DNA of 64,000 bases from Dryocola clanedunensis_A (GTDB taxonomy: Bacteria > Pseudomonadota > Gammaproteobacteria > Enterobacterales > Enterobacteriaceae): assembly GCA_038405435.1 (NCBI GenBank), contig JBBYHZ010000014.1. One strand, 5' to 3'. Each line of letters starts with the position of its first letter. Position 1 is the stretch's first letter. The notes below the pieces were generated by a model. That model made no database searches, was not told the DNA's origin, and worked only from the letters and a program-made list of their open reading frames with translations. Below are positions 26,548 to 36,381 of the stretch, in pieces. Both the position numbers and the translations under genes were made by a program.

Positions 26548-29500
26548 ATGGACGTCAGTCGCAGAAGATTCTTTAAAATCTGCGCCGGCGGAATGGCAGG
26601 CACAACGGCCGCGATGTTGGGACTCGTTCCAACGGCGGCACTTGCGGAAGTGCGCAACTACAAGCTGCTGCGCGCAAAAGAGACCCGCAATACCTGTACC
26701 TACTGTTCCGTAGGCTGTGGATTGTTGATGTACAGCCTGGGTGACGGCGCGAAGAACGCCAAATCCAGCATTTTCCATATCGAAGGGGACCCGGACCATC
26801 CGGTGAGCCGCGGGGCGCTTTGCCCGAAAGGCGCGGGCCTGCTGGACTACGTCCACAGCGAAAATCGCCTGCGCTACCCTGAATACCGCGCGCCGGGTTC
26901 CGACAAGTGGCAGCGCATCAGCTGGGAAGACGCCTTCGCGCGCATTGCCCGCCTGATGAAAGAAGACCGCGACGCCAACTTCATCGAGAAGAACGAGCAG
27001 AACGTCACGGTGAACCGCTGGCTCTCCACCGGCATGCTGTGCGCCTCGGCCTCCAGCAACGAAAGCGGCATGTTAACGCAGAAGTTTGCCCGCTCGCTGG
27101 GCATGTTAGCGGTAGATAACCAGGCGCGCGTCTGACACGGACCAACGGTAGCAAGTCTTGCTCCAACATTTGGTCGCGGTGCGATGACCAACCACTGGGT
27201 TGATATCAAAAACGCCAACGTGGTGATGGTGATGGGCGGCAACGCCGCTGAAGCCCACCCGGTCGGCTTCCGCTGGGCGATGGAAGCCAAAAACAACAAC
27301 GACGCCACGCTTATCGTGGTCGATCCGCGCTTTACCCGCACCGCTTCGGTGGCGGATATCTATGCGCCGATCCGCTCCGGCACCGACATTACCTTCCTGT
27401 CGGGCGTGATCCTCTACCTGATCGAAAACGGCAAGATCAACGCCGAATACGTCAAAAACTATACCAACGCCGCGCTGCTGGTGCGTGAAGATTTCAGCTT
27501 TGATGACGGCCTGTTCAGCGGCTACGACGCCGAAAAACGCCAGTACGACAAAACCAGCTGGAACTACCAGTTCGACGAGAGCGGCTTTGCGAAACGCGAC
27601 GATACGCTGACCGATCCGCGCTGCGTGTGGAACCTGCTCAAAGCGCACGTTTCCCGCTACACGCCGGACGTGGTTGAGCATATCTGCGGCACGCCGAAGG
27701 AGGATTTCCTCAAGGTGTGCGAAGTGCTGGCCTCCACCAGCGCCGCCGACCGTACGACCACCTTCCTCTACGCGCTGGGCTGGACGCAGCACTCCGTTGG
27801 ATCGCAGAACATCCGCACCATGGCGATGATCCAGCTGCTGCTGGGCAATATGGGCATGGCGGGCGGCGGCGTGAACGCCCTGCGCGGCCACTCCAATATC
27901 CAGGGGCTGACGGATCTGGGCCTGCTGTCCACCAGCCTGCCGGGCTATCTGACCCTGCCGAAAGAGAAGCATGACTCCCTCGAGGCTTATCTGGCCGCCA
28001 ACACGCCAAAAGCCACGCAGCCGGGTCAGGTTAACTACTGGGGCAACTATCCGAAATTCTTCGTCAGCCTGATGAAGACCTTCTGGGGCGATGCCGCCAC
28101 CGCGGAAAACCAGTGGGGTTACGATTGGCTGCCGAAGTGGGACCAGGCCTACGACGTCCTGAACTATTTCAATATGATGGACAAAGGTGAGGTCAACGGC
28201 TACATCTGCCAGGGCTTCAACCCGGTCGCCTCGTTCCCGGATAAAAACAAGGTGGTCGCCAGCCTCAGCAAGCTGAAGTATCTGGTGATTATCGATCCGC
28301 TGGTGACCGAAACGTCTAACTTCTGGCAGAACCACGGCGAGTCAAACGACGTGGATCCAACGCAGATCCAGACCGAAGTGTTCCGCCTGCCTTCCACCTG
28401 CTTTGCGGAAGAGGATGGCTCCATCGTCAACTCCGGGCGCTGGATGCAGTGGCACTGGAAAGGGGCCGACGCGCCGGGTGAAGCCCGCAACGACGGCGAG
28501 ATCCTGGCCGGCCTGTTCCACAGCCTGCGCACGCTTTACCGTCAGCAGGGCGGCGTTGCTCAGGATCCGGTGCTTAACATGACCTGGAACTACAAGCTGC
28601 CGGACGGGCCGGAGTCTGAAGAAGTGGCCAAAGAGAGCAACGGCTATGCCCTTGCCGATCTCTTTGACGCCGAGGGCAAGCTGCTGGTGAAAAAAGGCGA
28701 GCTGCTCGACTCCTTCGCCCAGCTGCGCGACGACGGCACCACCTCTTCAGGCTGCTGGATCTGGACCGGAAGCTGGACGCGTAACGGCAACCAGATGGCG
28801 AACCGCGACAACAGCGATCCGTCCGGCCTCGGCAATACGCTGGGCTGGGCCTGGGCGTGGCCGCTCAACCGCCGCATCATCTACAACCGCGCCTCGGCAG
28901 ATCCACAGGGTAAGCCGTGGGATGCAAAACGCATGCTTATCGAGTGGAACGGCACGAAGTGGGTCGGCAACGATATCCCGGACTACAACACTGCCCCACC
29001 GGGCAGCGGCGTCGGGCCGTTTATCATGCAGCCGGAAGGGGTGGGCCGCCTGTTTGCCATCGACAAAATGGCGGAAGGGCCGTTCCCGGAGCACTACGAG
29101 CCGTTTGAAACGCCGCTGGGCACCAACCCGCTGCACCCGAACGTTATCTCGAACCCGGCAGCGCGCCTGTATGAAGCCGACGCGAAGCGCATGGGCAAGC
29201 GCGAGGAGTTCCCGTACGTGGGCACAACCTATCGCCTGACCGAGCATTTCCACACCTGGACCAAGCACGCACGGCTTAACGCCATCATGCAGCCGGAGCA
29301 GTTTGTGGAGATAAGCGAGAAGCTGGCAGACGCCAAAGGCATTGCCAACGGCGATATGGTGAAAGTCAGCAGCAAGCGTGGCTTTATCCGCGCCAAAGCG
29401 GTGGTCACCCAGCGCGTGCGAACTTTGCTGGCGGGCGGGCAGGAAGTGGAAACCGTGGGTATTCCGCTGCACTGGGGCTTTGAGGGCGTGGCGCGCAAGG

Positions 29501-29595
29501 GCTACCTCGCGAACACCCTGACGCCATCCGTTGGCGACGCCAACTCGCAGACGCCGGAGTACAAGGCGTTTCTGGTCAACATTGAGAAGGCGTAA
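26548..29595 (+). CDS. fdnG: Formate dehydrogenase N alpha subunit (selenoprotein)
   Basis: The protein has 1015 residues if the in-frame TGA at 27133-27135 is read as selenocysteine (residue 196), matching E. coli FdnG in length and Sec position. It has a twin-arginine signal (SRRRFFK), a 4Fe-4S motif near the start (CTYCSVGCGLLMY) and molybdopterin-binding domains through the C-terminus. It oxidises formate in the periplasm and passes electrons through FdnH and FdnI to menaquinone, serving nitrate respiration. The SECIS hairpin directly after TGA supports recoding. The sequence is closer to the FdnG than the FdoG pattern by my reading. The FNR and NarL candidates upstream agree. Confidence 0.95.
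27133..27175 (+). promoter_or_regulatory. UGA (Sec) codon and bacterial SECIS hairpin
   Basis: TGA is followed by CACGG and then a stem-loop around GGTAGCAAG-TC-TTGCTCC, in the position and sequence of the E. coli fdnG SECIS. It directs SelB to insert selenocysteine. The cell therefore needs selA, selB, selC and selD elsewhere. Confidence 0.9.
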
Positions 29596-29606
29596 GGAGC
29601 GAACTC

Positions 29607-30491
29607 ATGTCCATGCAATCTCAGGATATTCTCAAGCGTTCGGCCACTAACGCCATGACGCCACCGCCGCAGGCGCGTGACTACAAGGAAGAAGTCGCCA
29701 AGCTGATCGACGTCTCCAGCTGTATCGGCTGTAAGGCCTGCCAGGTCGCCTGCTCGGAGTGGAACGATATCCGCGACGAAGTGGGTCACTGCGTCGGGGT
29801 GTACGACAACCCCGCGGACCTGAGCGCCAAATCCTGGACGCTGATGCGCTTTAGCGAAACGACGCAGAACGGCAGGCTGGAGTGGCTCATCCGCAAGGAC
29901 GGCTGCATGCACTGCGCGGATCCGGGCTGCCTGAAGGCCTGCCCGTCCGCCGGGGCGATCATCCAGTACGCCAACGGCATCGTCGATTTTCAGTCGGAAC
30001 ACTGTATTGGCTGCGGCTACTGTATTGCCGGCTGCCCGTTCAATATTCCGCGCCTGAATAAAGACGATAACCGCGTCTACAAATGCACGCTCTGCGTCGA
30101 TCGCGTCAGCGTCGGCCAGGAGCCTGCCTGCGTAAAAACCTGCCCGACGGGGGCTATCCACTTCGGCAGCAAGAAAGAGATGCTGGAAGTGGCGGACGAG
30201 CGCGTCGCGAAGCTGCAAAAACGTGGCTACGAGCACGCGGGCGTCTATAACCCGCAGGGCGTGGGCGGCACGCACGTCATGTATGTGCTGCACCATGCGG
30301 ACCAGCCGGAGCTGTACCACAACCTGCCAAAAGATCCGCAAATTGATACGCCAATCAATCTGTGGAAAGGGTTGCTCAAACCGCTGGCGGCGGCAGGCTT
30401 TATTGCGACCTTTGCCGGGCTGATTTTCCACTACGTGGGGATTGGGCCAAACGAAGAGGTGGATGAAGACGAGGAAGAGCATCATGACTAA
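29607..30491 (+). CDS. fdnH: Formate dehydrogenase N beta (Fe-S) subunit
   Basis: The 294-residue electron-transfer subunit has four cysteine clusters for 4Fe-4S centres: CIGCKACQVAC, CMHCADPGCLKAC, CIGCGYCIAGC and CTLCVDR...CVKTC. A single C-terminal transmembrane helix (about 258-278) anchors it in the membrane facing the periplasm. The acidic tail ends EEEHHD. It passes electrons from the FdnG selenocysteine-molybdenum site to the haems of FdnI. It starts 11 bases after the fdnG stop and overlaps fdnI by 8 bases, a tight operon. Confidence 0.95.
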   Translation: MSMQSQDILKRSATNAMTPPPQARDYKEEVAKLIDVSSCIGCKACQVACSEWNDIRDEVGHCVGVYDNPADLSAKSWTLMRFSETTQNGRLEWLIRKDGCMHCADPGCLKACPSAGAIIQYANGIVDFQSEHCIGCGYCIAGCPFNIPRLNKDDNRVYKCTLCVDRVSVGQEPACVKTCPTGAIHFGSKKEMLEVADERVAKLQKRGYEHAGVYNPQGVGGTHVMYVLHHADQPELYHNLPKDPQIDTPINLWKGLLKPLAAAGFIATFAGLIFHYVGIGPNEEVDEDEEEHHD

Positions 30492-31140
30492 GAAGAGCAA
30501 GATGATTGTCAGGACGAAATTTGTCGACCGGGCCTGTCACTGGACGGTGGTGATCTGTTTCTTCCTCGTGTCGCTCTCCGGCATCGCGCTGTTCTTCCCG
30601 ACGCTGCAGTGGCTGACGGAAACCTTCGGCACGCCGCAGATGGGCCGCATCCTGCACCCGTTCTTTGGGGTGCTGATTTTCCTGGCGCTGATGTTTATGT
30701 TCACCCGCTTCGTGAAGCACAACATTCCTGATAAGCACGATATTCCGTGGGTAAAAGGCATTGTTGAAGTGCTGAAGGGCAACGAGCATAAAGTCGCGAA
30801 GGTCGGCAAATATAACGCCGGGCAGAAGATGATGTTCTGGTCCATCATGAGCCTGATTTTTGTGCTGCTGGTGACCGGGGTGATTATCTGGCGCCCTTAT
30901 TTCGCCGACTTCTTCCCGATGAAAGTCGTGCGCTACAGCCTGCTGATCCACGCCACGGTCGCCATTATTCTGATCCACGCCATCCTGATCCATATGTATA
31001 TGGCGTTCTGGGTGAAGGGATCGATTAAAGGCATGATCGTCGGCAAGGTCAGCCGCCGCTGGGCGCAGAAGCACCATCCTCGCTGGTATCGTGAAGTTGA
31101 AGCGCGCGAAGCGAAAAAAGAGAGTACCGAAGGGCTTTAA
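30484..31140 (+). CDS. fdnI: Formate dehydrogenase N gamma (cytochrome b) subunit
   Basis: The 218-residue integral membrane protein has four predicted helices. Conserved histidines in DRACHW, the RILHPFF helix, LLIHA and ILIHMYMAFW are candidate haem b ligands and menaquinone-site residues, as in E. coli FdnI. The start MTKKSKMIVRTKF matches the family and overlaps the fdnH stop (ATGACTAA). A longer upstream start would run into fdnH coding sequence and is rejected. A strong terminator follows 20 bases after the stop. Confidence 0.95.
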   Translation: MTKKSKMIVRTKFVDRACHWTVVICFFLVSLSGIALFFPTLQWLTETFGTPQMGRILHPFFGVLIFLALMFMFTRFVKHNIPDKHDIPWVKGIVEVLKGNEHKVAKVGKYNAGQKMMFWSIMSLIFVLLVTGVIIWRPYFADFFPMKVVRYSLLIHATVAIILIHAILIHMYMAFWVKGSIKGMIVGKVSRRWAQKHHPRWYREVEAREAKKESTEGL

Positions 31141-31159
31141 ATCCCGGGTGGTAATTACG

Positions 31160-31187
31160 AGAGCCGGTTTGCACCGGCTCTTTTTTT
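31160..31187 (+). terminator. Rho-independent terminator of fdnGHI
   Basis: AGAGCCGG and CCGGCTCT form an 8-bp stem with a 6-base loop, followed by seven T residues. It overlaps the stop codon of the convergent rpn gene. Confidence 0.9.
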
Positions 31188-32067
31188 ATGGCTGCTGGAG
31201 CTGTTTCAGCTCTTCTTCTGATAAGCCTGTGGCTTCGAGGATGAACGCCACAGGCATCCCCATTTTTATTAGGCGGGTGGCGATATCTAAAATACCTTTT
31301 TGCTTGCCCTTCTGCTCCAGCCATTCCGCAATAGTCATTAACGCCTCCTTATGTTCTGGTATGCCAGCTGTGAGATTCCGGAAGAATATTACTGGCTCGC
31401 TGATATTCCCACTGCGAAAAATATAGTGAATAGCAGCATCCAACTGACGCCCGGTTGTAAACCCGCTCAATAATAACGCAATAAGTTTCTCCTGCAAGCT
31501 GGCGAGATCACGCTGGCGAATATGTTTTTGCAGCAGTTCGAGCATGGCAACCCGGCGATGCTTCATGATTTCGTCATCGGGGATCGCCGTTACATCCACT
31601 AGTGGAAATTCGCCGCCGTACAGCCGCCAGGCAAGCTTTGGGGCGTCAAAATTTTCCAGCCACTTCATAGACCAGGGATAGGGCGATGTTCTTCCATGGT
31701 AGAAGAGGATGGGAATAACCAGCGGTAGGGACTCATTACCCAAATCCAGATGGCGCTGCATTGCGGCAATGGCGTAGCGCATCAGGCGAAAGGCCATATG
31801 CCTGTCCGGCGAGCTTTGATGTTCAATCAGCGCATAAACATAGCCGTCACCCGTTTCTGTTTTCAGGGAATAAAGGACATCGCTGTAATAAGCGCGCAGC
31901 TTTTCCTCGATAAAACTCCCTGAAGCCAGCTGCAGGCTATTCAGATCGCATACCTCAAGCAGGTGCTCAGGCAAATGAATTTCAAGAAAATCCCTGGCCG
32001 TTTCCGGGTGCGTTAAAAACTGCTTGAATATCGCGTCATGCGGCATCGTCGTGGTTTTATCCTGCAT
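31186..32067 (-). CDS. Rpn-family recombination-promoting nuclease/putative transposase
   Basis: The 293-residue protein belongs to the Rpn (YhgA-like, PD-(D/E)XK) family. The nuclease core is visible: HDAIFKQFL near the start, then D63 in YYSDVLYSL and E82-x-Q84 in ALIEHQSS. Rpn proteins promote RecA-independent recombination and are calcium-stimulated DNA endonucleases in E. coli. The C-terminal part has the usual helical region and ends with LKQLQQP. It appears intact and stands alone, convergent with fdnI, with 259 bp upstream. Such genes move often between strains, so this is a likely horizontally shared gene. Confidence 0.88.
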   Translation of the reverse strand: MQDKTTTMPHDAIFKQFLTHPETARDFLEIHLPEHLLEVCDLNSLQLASGSFIEEKLRAYYSDVLYSLKTETGDGYVYALIEHQSSPDRHMAFRLMRYAIAAMQRHLDLGNESLPLVIPILFYHGRTSPYPWSMKWLENFDAPKLAWRLYGGEFPLVDVTAIPDDEIMKHRRVAMLELLQKHIRQRDLASLQEKLIALLLSGFTTGRQLDAAIHYIFRSGNISEPVIFFRNLTAGIPEHKEALMTIAEWLEQKGKQKGILDIATRLIKMGMPVAFILEATGLSEEELKQLQQP

Positions 32068-32326
32068 GGCATCCGTGCCTCAATGTCCTTTAATGGGCGA
32101 AAACTATCACGCGAAACGATCTTGTTAATTCCTTATTTTAAAGAATGTTTTTGTTCTGGAAGCGGCATAACGCATCCGGGCAAGTTATTACATTTTGCGA
32201 TGAGCCACTGCGTAGCATCTTCCATTTATGAATCATTCTCATAAGCTCAAGCGGATTCAACGCATAGTCACCCGGCCCCACGGCGGCTAGAGTTACCGCC
32301 AACCTGAGTACTTCCCGGAGAGAACA

Positions 32327-33316
32327 ATGCAAAAACGTCAGTTAGGTAAAAGTGGTTTAGAGGTGTCCGCGCTGGGTCTTGGCTGCATGGGGCTGAGCTT
32401 TGGCTACGGCCCGGCGACCGACAAAAAACAGGCGATTAACCTGATTCATGCGGCGGTAGACCAGGGCGTAACCTTCTTCGATACCGCAGAAGTTTATGGC
32501 CCGTTCACCAATGAATCCCTGCTTGGCGAGGCGCTGGCTTCGGTGCGTGACAAAGTAGTCATCGCCACCAAGTTTGGTTTTGATCTACCGCAGCCGGACA
32601 GCGCACAAATCCTCAGCAGCCGCCCGGAGCATATCCGCAAAGCGGTGGAAGGCTCGCTCAGTCGCCTTAAGGTTGAAACCATCGACCTGCTTTACCAGCA
32701 CCGCGTTGACCCGAACGTGCCGATTGAAGACGTTGCCGGAACGGTCAAACAGCTGATTGCGGAAGGGAAGGTAAAACATTTCGGCCTGTCAGAAGCTGGC
32801 GCGCAGACCATCCGCCGCGCTCATGCGGTACAGCCGGTTACCGCCCTGCAAAGCGAGTATTCATTATGGTGGCGCGAGCCGGAAGCAGAAATCATACCGA
32901 CGCTGGAAGAGCTGGGTATCGGCTTTGTGCCCTTCAGCCCGTTAGGCAAAGGCTTCCTGACCGGCGCCATCAACGAAAGCACAACGTTCGACAGCTCGGA
33001 TTTCCGCAATAAAGTCCCGCGCTTTAGCCCGGAAGCCCGCCGGGCAAACCAGACGCTGGTCGACGTGCTGGGCAATATCGCGAAAGAGAAAGGCAACACC
33101 CCGGCCCAAATCGCCCTGGCCTGGCTGCTGGCCCAGAAACCGTGGATCGTGCCTATTCCGGGCACAACCAAACTGCATCGTCTGGAAGAAAACCTGGGCG
33201 GCGCAGCGGTGCTGTTAACCGCGACGGAGCTGAAAAACATCGAGGCGGCGCTGGCAAACATTGAAGTTCAGGGTGCTCGTTATCCTGCTGAGCTACAGAG
33301 CCGCGTGGGTAAATGA
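32327..33316 (+). CDS. Aldo/keto reductase (AKR13/YakC type)
   Basis: The 329-residue NADPH-dependent oxidoreductase has a TIM-barrel fold. Catalytic tetrad residues can be placed: Asp in FFDTAE, Tyr in EVYGPF, Lys in IATKFGF, and His in YQHRVD. The C-terminal NADPH loop reads PIPGTTKLHRLEEN. GGAGAG lies 6 bases before the ATG. It converges on a LysR regulator that is transcribed away from the cupin gene, an arrangement suggesting detoxification of reactive carbonyls or quinones under LysR control. The substrate is unknown. Confidence 0.9.
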   Translation: MQKRQLGKSGLEVSALGLGCMGLSFGYGPATDKKQAINLIHAAVDQGVTFFDTAEVYGPFTNESLLGEALASVRDKVVIATKFGFDLPQPDSAQILSSRPEHIRKAVEGSLSRLKVETIDLLYQHRVDPNVPIEDVAGTVKQLIAEGKVKHFGLSEAGAQTIRRAHAVQPVTALQSEYSLWWREPEAEIIPTLEELGIGFVPFSPLGKGFLTGAINESTTFDSSDFRNKVPRFSPEARRANQTLVDVLGNIAKEKGNTPAQIALAWLLAQKPWIVPIPGTTKLHRLEENLGGAAVLLTATELKNIEAALANIEVQGARYPAELQSRVGK

Positions 33317-33322
33317 TCAAAC

Positions 33323-33354
33323 ATCCCGGTACGCCTCTTGCGACCGGGATTTTT
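33323..33354 (+). terminator. Terminator after the aldo/keto reductase
   Basis: ATCCCGGT (33323-33330) pairs with ACCGGGAT (33343-33350), followed by a short T run. It also touches the end of the convergent LysR gene. Confidence 0.8.
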
Positions 33355-34246
33355 AACGTTTAAACCTCAGCGCCTCAACGAACAGCGCAAACGCGGTAGT
33401 GTGCTGCTTCCGGCTTGGGTAATACAGGTAGTAGCCCGGGAACGGTTCGCACCATTCGGTGAGGACCCGGATCAGGCGGCCGTCCGCCAGCTCTTCGCTG
33501 ACTGAATCATCCGGGACATAGGCCAGGCCAAATCCCGTTACGGCGGCATCCACTCGCTGGCGCAGGCTGTTAAACGTAAGCTGCCCGTCAACCCGCACTC
33601 TCAGTTCACGCCCATCTCGTTCAAACTCCCACGCGTACAGGCCGCCCATGGTCGGCAGGCGCATATTGATACAGCTATGGTTTTGCAGATCCTGCGGCGT
33701 TTGCGGTATGCCATATTTTTCGAAATAGTCCGGTGCGCCGACGACGGCCATGCTGAAGTCCGGGCCGATGCGCACCGCTACCATATCTTTGGCTACCTGC
33801 TCCCCGAGGCGGATCCCGGCGTCAAACCGCTCGCTGACGATATCCGTCAGCGTGTTATCAACGGTGATCTCCACTTTGATATCGTCGTAGTCAGTTAAAA
33901 AAGATTTCAGCACCGGCCAGAGCACGGAATCCACCGCGTGCTCACCCGCCGTGATGCGGATGTTCCCCGCCGGGCGTTCACGCATTTCGCTCAGAGCGAC
34001 CAGCTCGCTTTCAATCTCCGCAAAACGGGGACCGAGGCTTTCTACCAGCTTTTCACCGGCTTCGGTTGGCGCGACGCTGCGCGTTGTGCGGGTCAACAGA
34101 CGCAGCTCAAGCCGCTCCTCCAGGCCGCGTATGGCGTGGCTTAACGCCGACTGCGAGACGCCAAGCTTGGCAGCCGCCTTGGTGAAGCTACGCTCGCGCG
34201 CGACGACCAGAAAGGAAATCAGATCGTTGAAGTTCTCTTTTAACAT
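33353..34246 (-). CDS. LysR-family transcriptional regulator
   Basis: The 297-residue protein has an N-terminal winged helix-turn-helix (FNDLISFLVVARERSFTKAA, then LGVSQSALSHAIRGLEERL) and a C-terminal substrate-binding domain. The start MLKENFNDL is used because LysR proteins begin a few residues before the first helix; the longer in-frame start adds an unlikely basic segment. It is divergent from the cupin gene across about 230 bp and convergent with the aldo/keto reductase. It probably controls one or both, but the inducer cannot be predicted. Confidence 0.9.
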   Translation of the reverse strand: MLKENFNDLISFLVVARERSFTKAAAKLGVSQSALSHAIRGLEERLELRLLTRTTRSVAPTEAGEKLVESLGPRFAEIESELVALSEMRERPAGNIRITAGEHAVDSVLWPVLKSFLTDYDDIKVEITVDNTLTDIVSERFDAGIRLGEQVAKDMVAVRIGPDFSMAVVGAPDYFEKYGIPQTPQDLQNHSCINMRLPTMGGLYAWEFERDGRELRVRVDGQLTFNSLRQRVDAAVTGFGLAYVPDDSVSEELADGRLIRVLTEWCEPFPGYYLYYPSRKQHTTAFALFVEALRFKR

Positions 34247-34475
34247 GCGGGTTCTCTGTGGAGTTAGCGGCCTGGATAAGTATACCGCCATTTATGAGCT
34301 CAACTCATAGCTCCTTGCGTTTTTAACGGTCTAATCGCGGCGGCGAAATGTCGGTAAAGTCTTTGTTCATTCAACGCCGGAACTTGTTTCCTATACTTCA
34401 AACTTAACGCACGTCGCTTCTGCCGCTGTGTTACCCCTGTTAAACCCGGCAGTAAATGCCGAAATGGAGGAAAAA

Positions 34476-34883
34476 ATGGACGAGAAACTCAAAATTATCC
34501 ACGCTGGCTCGCAGCCTTCTCAGACCGGCCCGGAAAACTATTTCACCGGTAAAGTCCGCATCGATGCTCCTTTCCACACCACTCCCCCTGCCCGCACCGG
34601 CGGTGCTACCGTTACCTTTGAACCCGGCGCACGCACGGCCTGGCACTCTCATCCGCTGGGGCAAACCTTAATTGTGACCCAGGGAAGAGGATGGCTGAAA
34701 GAGTGGGGTTGCCCGACCCGCGAAATTAACCAGGGCGATATCGTCTGGATCCCGGAGGGCGTCAAGCACTGGCACGGCGCAACGCCGGACACCGCCATGA
34801 CCCACATCGCCATCGCCGAATCGCTCGACGGTAGCCCGGTGGAGTGGATGGAGCAGGTTACCGACGACCATTACACAAAATAA
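34476..34883 (+). CDS. Cupin protein related to bacterial hydroxynitrile lyases
   Basis: The 135-residue single-domain cupin has likely metal ligands H57, H59 and Q63 in WHSHPLGQT, with H98 or H100 in GVKHWHG. This arrangement matches the manganese cupins described as (R)-mandelonitrile lyases, although members in enterics usually have no proven substrate. GGAGG lies 5 bases before the chosen ATG; a longer frame upstream lacks support. The divergent LysR gene is its likely regulator. A short hairpin follows. Confidence 0.82.
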   Translation: MDEKLKIIHAGSQPSQTGPENYFTGKVRIDAPFHTTPPARTGGATVTFEPGARTAWHSHPLGQTLIVTQGRGWLKEWGCPTREINQGDIVWIPEGVKHWHGATPDTAMTHIAIAESLDGSPVEWMEQVTDDHYTK

Positions 34884-34903
34884 TGGCCTGCGGCAGTTTT
34901 GCG

Positions 34904-34919
34904 ACCCGCTGCGGCGGGT
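34904..34919 (+). terminator. Short hairpin after the cupin gene
   Basis: ACCCGC and GCGGGT enclose a TGCG loop. A T-rich tail (CTCTTTTTAT) comes only some 15 bases later, so termination is uncertain. Confidence 0.4.
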
Positions 34920-34985
34920 TAAGCCTTGCTCTTTTTATAGACAGCGTTAAACCACCTCAACTTTCCGTTATTTTGAGATAGTTAG

Positions 34986-36317
34986 ATGATAAAGCCTCCG
35001 CCAAAGGTCATTCCTTTGTCAGCGATAGCGTCTGAGCAGCTCGCCGCTCATTACCACTATCATCAGGTTATCGATGGCAAAGGTCGCTATCTCCCCTTTG
35101 ACGAATTCCAGCATCGCCTGAAGCGCGCGGATATCCCGGTTGTTGCCTGGTCATTAACCAGAAGCGCAAGGGATGCGGCGATGATGACAATCCCATGGTT
35201 TAGCGAGCGCCAGCAGCAGGCAGGCTTTAATATTACGCCTGCTATGTCACAAGCCTGCGCCATGGTCGATACCCACACGACGCGGCTTGCGCTTCAGGCC
35301 CAGCACGAACCGCTGCGGGCGGCCCGTCATTTCCTCGAGCCGCTGGATCTGGAAGAGCCAATTTCATCAAGCCTGCTGGAGGGCGCCGCCACGACCACGC
35401 TCGTGGCGAGAAAAATGCTCGAATCAGGCAGAACCGCACGCACCGAAGATGAGCAGATGATTTTGGGGAATGCCCGCCTGATGGCCGAAATCCCTCATCA
35501 TTTCGACGAGCCGCTCTCCGTTGGGTTAATTCGCCAGTTCCATGCAACGGGTATGCAGAATATTAATGACCAAAAATACCAGCCGGGAAAGCTGCGCGTA
35601 AAGGATGACGTGGTCATTGCCGATTACGATGGCAACATCCCCCACCAGCCTCCCGCAGCGGAGGATCTTGAAGAGCGCCTTGAAGCCGTCTGCGACTGGT
35701 ATAACCGCGTCGAGGGTCCCTATATTCATCCCCTTATCCGTAGCTGCATGCTTCATTTCATGCTGGCACATGAACATCCCTTCAACGACGGCAACGGAAG
35801 GACGGCCCGTGCGTTATTTTACTGGTCAATGTTGCGCTACGGTTATGACGCATTCAGGTTTATCTCGATCAGTAGTCTGCTCCACGCAGCTCCCGTTAAG
35901 TATGCGCATTCCTGTCAGTTCACAGAAAGTGACGGTATGGATATGATCTATTTTCTCGACTATCAGGCGCAAATAGTCAGCCGCGCCATTGAACGTTACT
36001 GCGGTTATATCGCCGAGGTCACTGACAGAAGAAACGCCGTAGAGCGCGTGCTTTTAGCGTCAGGCGTCATTCGTGAACTGACCTCGCGGCAATGGGCGCT
36101 GGCGGGCATAGTGTTGATTAGCCCTGGCAAAATATTTACCGCCGCCGAGATAAGCGCAGCGCTTGGCGTATCTGATAATACTGCCCGGGCAGATCTGCGC
36201 CAGCTTGAACGAGTGGGTATCGTTAATGCCAGCAAAACAAACCGCCAGCTAACGGGATATGCTGCGCCCGCCAGGCTTTCTGAACTGGAAGCAGCGCTAC
36301 TTAAGCGGCGGCTATAA
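34986..36317 (+). CDS. Fic-domain protein with winged-helix C-terminus
   Basis: The 443-residue protein carries the full Fic motif HPFNDGNGRTAR (264-275), so it should transfer AMP (or another nucleotide group) to a target hydroxyl. An N-terminal inhibitory motif is present at SSLLEGA (about 128-134), placing it among class II Fic proteins that inhibit themselves until the motif is displaced. A winged helix-turn-helix (FTAAEISAALGVSDNTARAD) lies near the C-terminus, typical of the large Fic/DUF4172-type proteins. There is no separate antitoxin gene nearby. The role could be stress signalling or anti-phage defence; this is inference. Confidence 0.88.
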   Translation: MIKPPPKVIPLSAIASEQLAAHYHYHQVIDGKGRYLPFDEFQHRLKRADIPVVAWSLTRSARDAAMMTIPWFSERQQQAGFNITPAMSQACAMVDTHTTRLALQAQHEPLRAARHFLEPLDLEEPISSSLLEGAATTTLVARKMLESGRTARTEDEQMILGNARLMAEIPHHFDEPLSVGLIRQFHATGMQNINDQKYQPGKLRVKDDVVIADYDGNIPHQPPAAEDLEERLEAVCDWYNRVEGPYIHPLIRSCMLHFMLAHEHPFNDGNGRTARALFYWSMLRYGYDAFRFISISSLLHAAPVKYAHSCQFTESDGMDMIYFLDYQAQIVSRAIERYCGYIAEVTDRRNAVERVLLASGVIRELTSRQWALAGIVLISPGKIFTAAEISAALGVSDNTARADLRQLERVGIVNASKTNRQLTGYAAPARLSELEAALLKRRL

Positions 36318-36381
36318 GCCTGCTCAGAAAGTTTTAACAAAACACCCGCCCACGGGTACAATCCTGCAACATTCCATCATC

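Noticed and set aside
26548..27135. Truncated fdnG ending at TGA as a pseudogene
   Set aside because: TGA sits at the selenocysteine position with a SECIS hairpin, and homology continues without a break.
27106..28335. 409-residue minus-strand ORF across fdnG
   Set aside because: It is an antisense shadow of the strongly conserved fdnG frame, caused by high GC and codon bias, with no family features.
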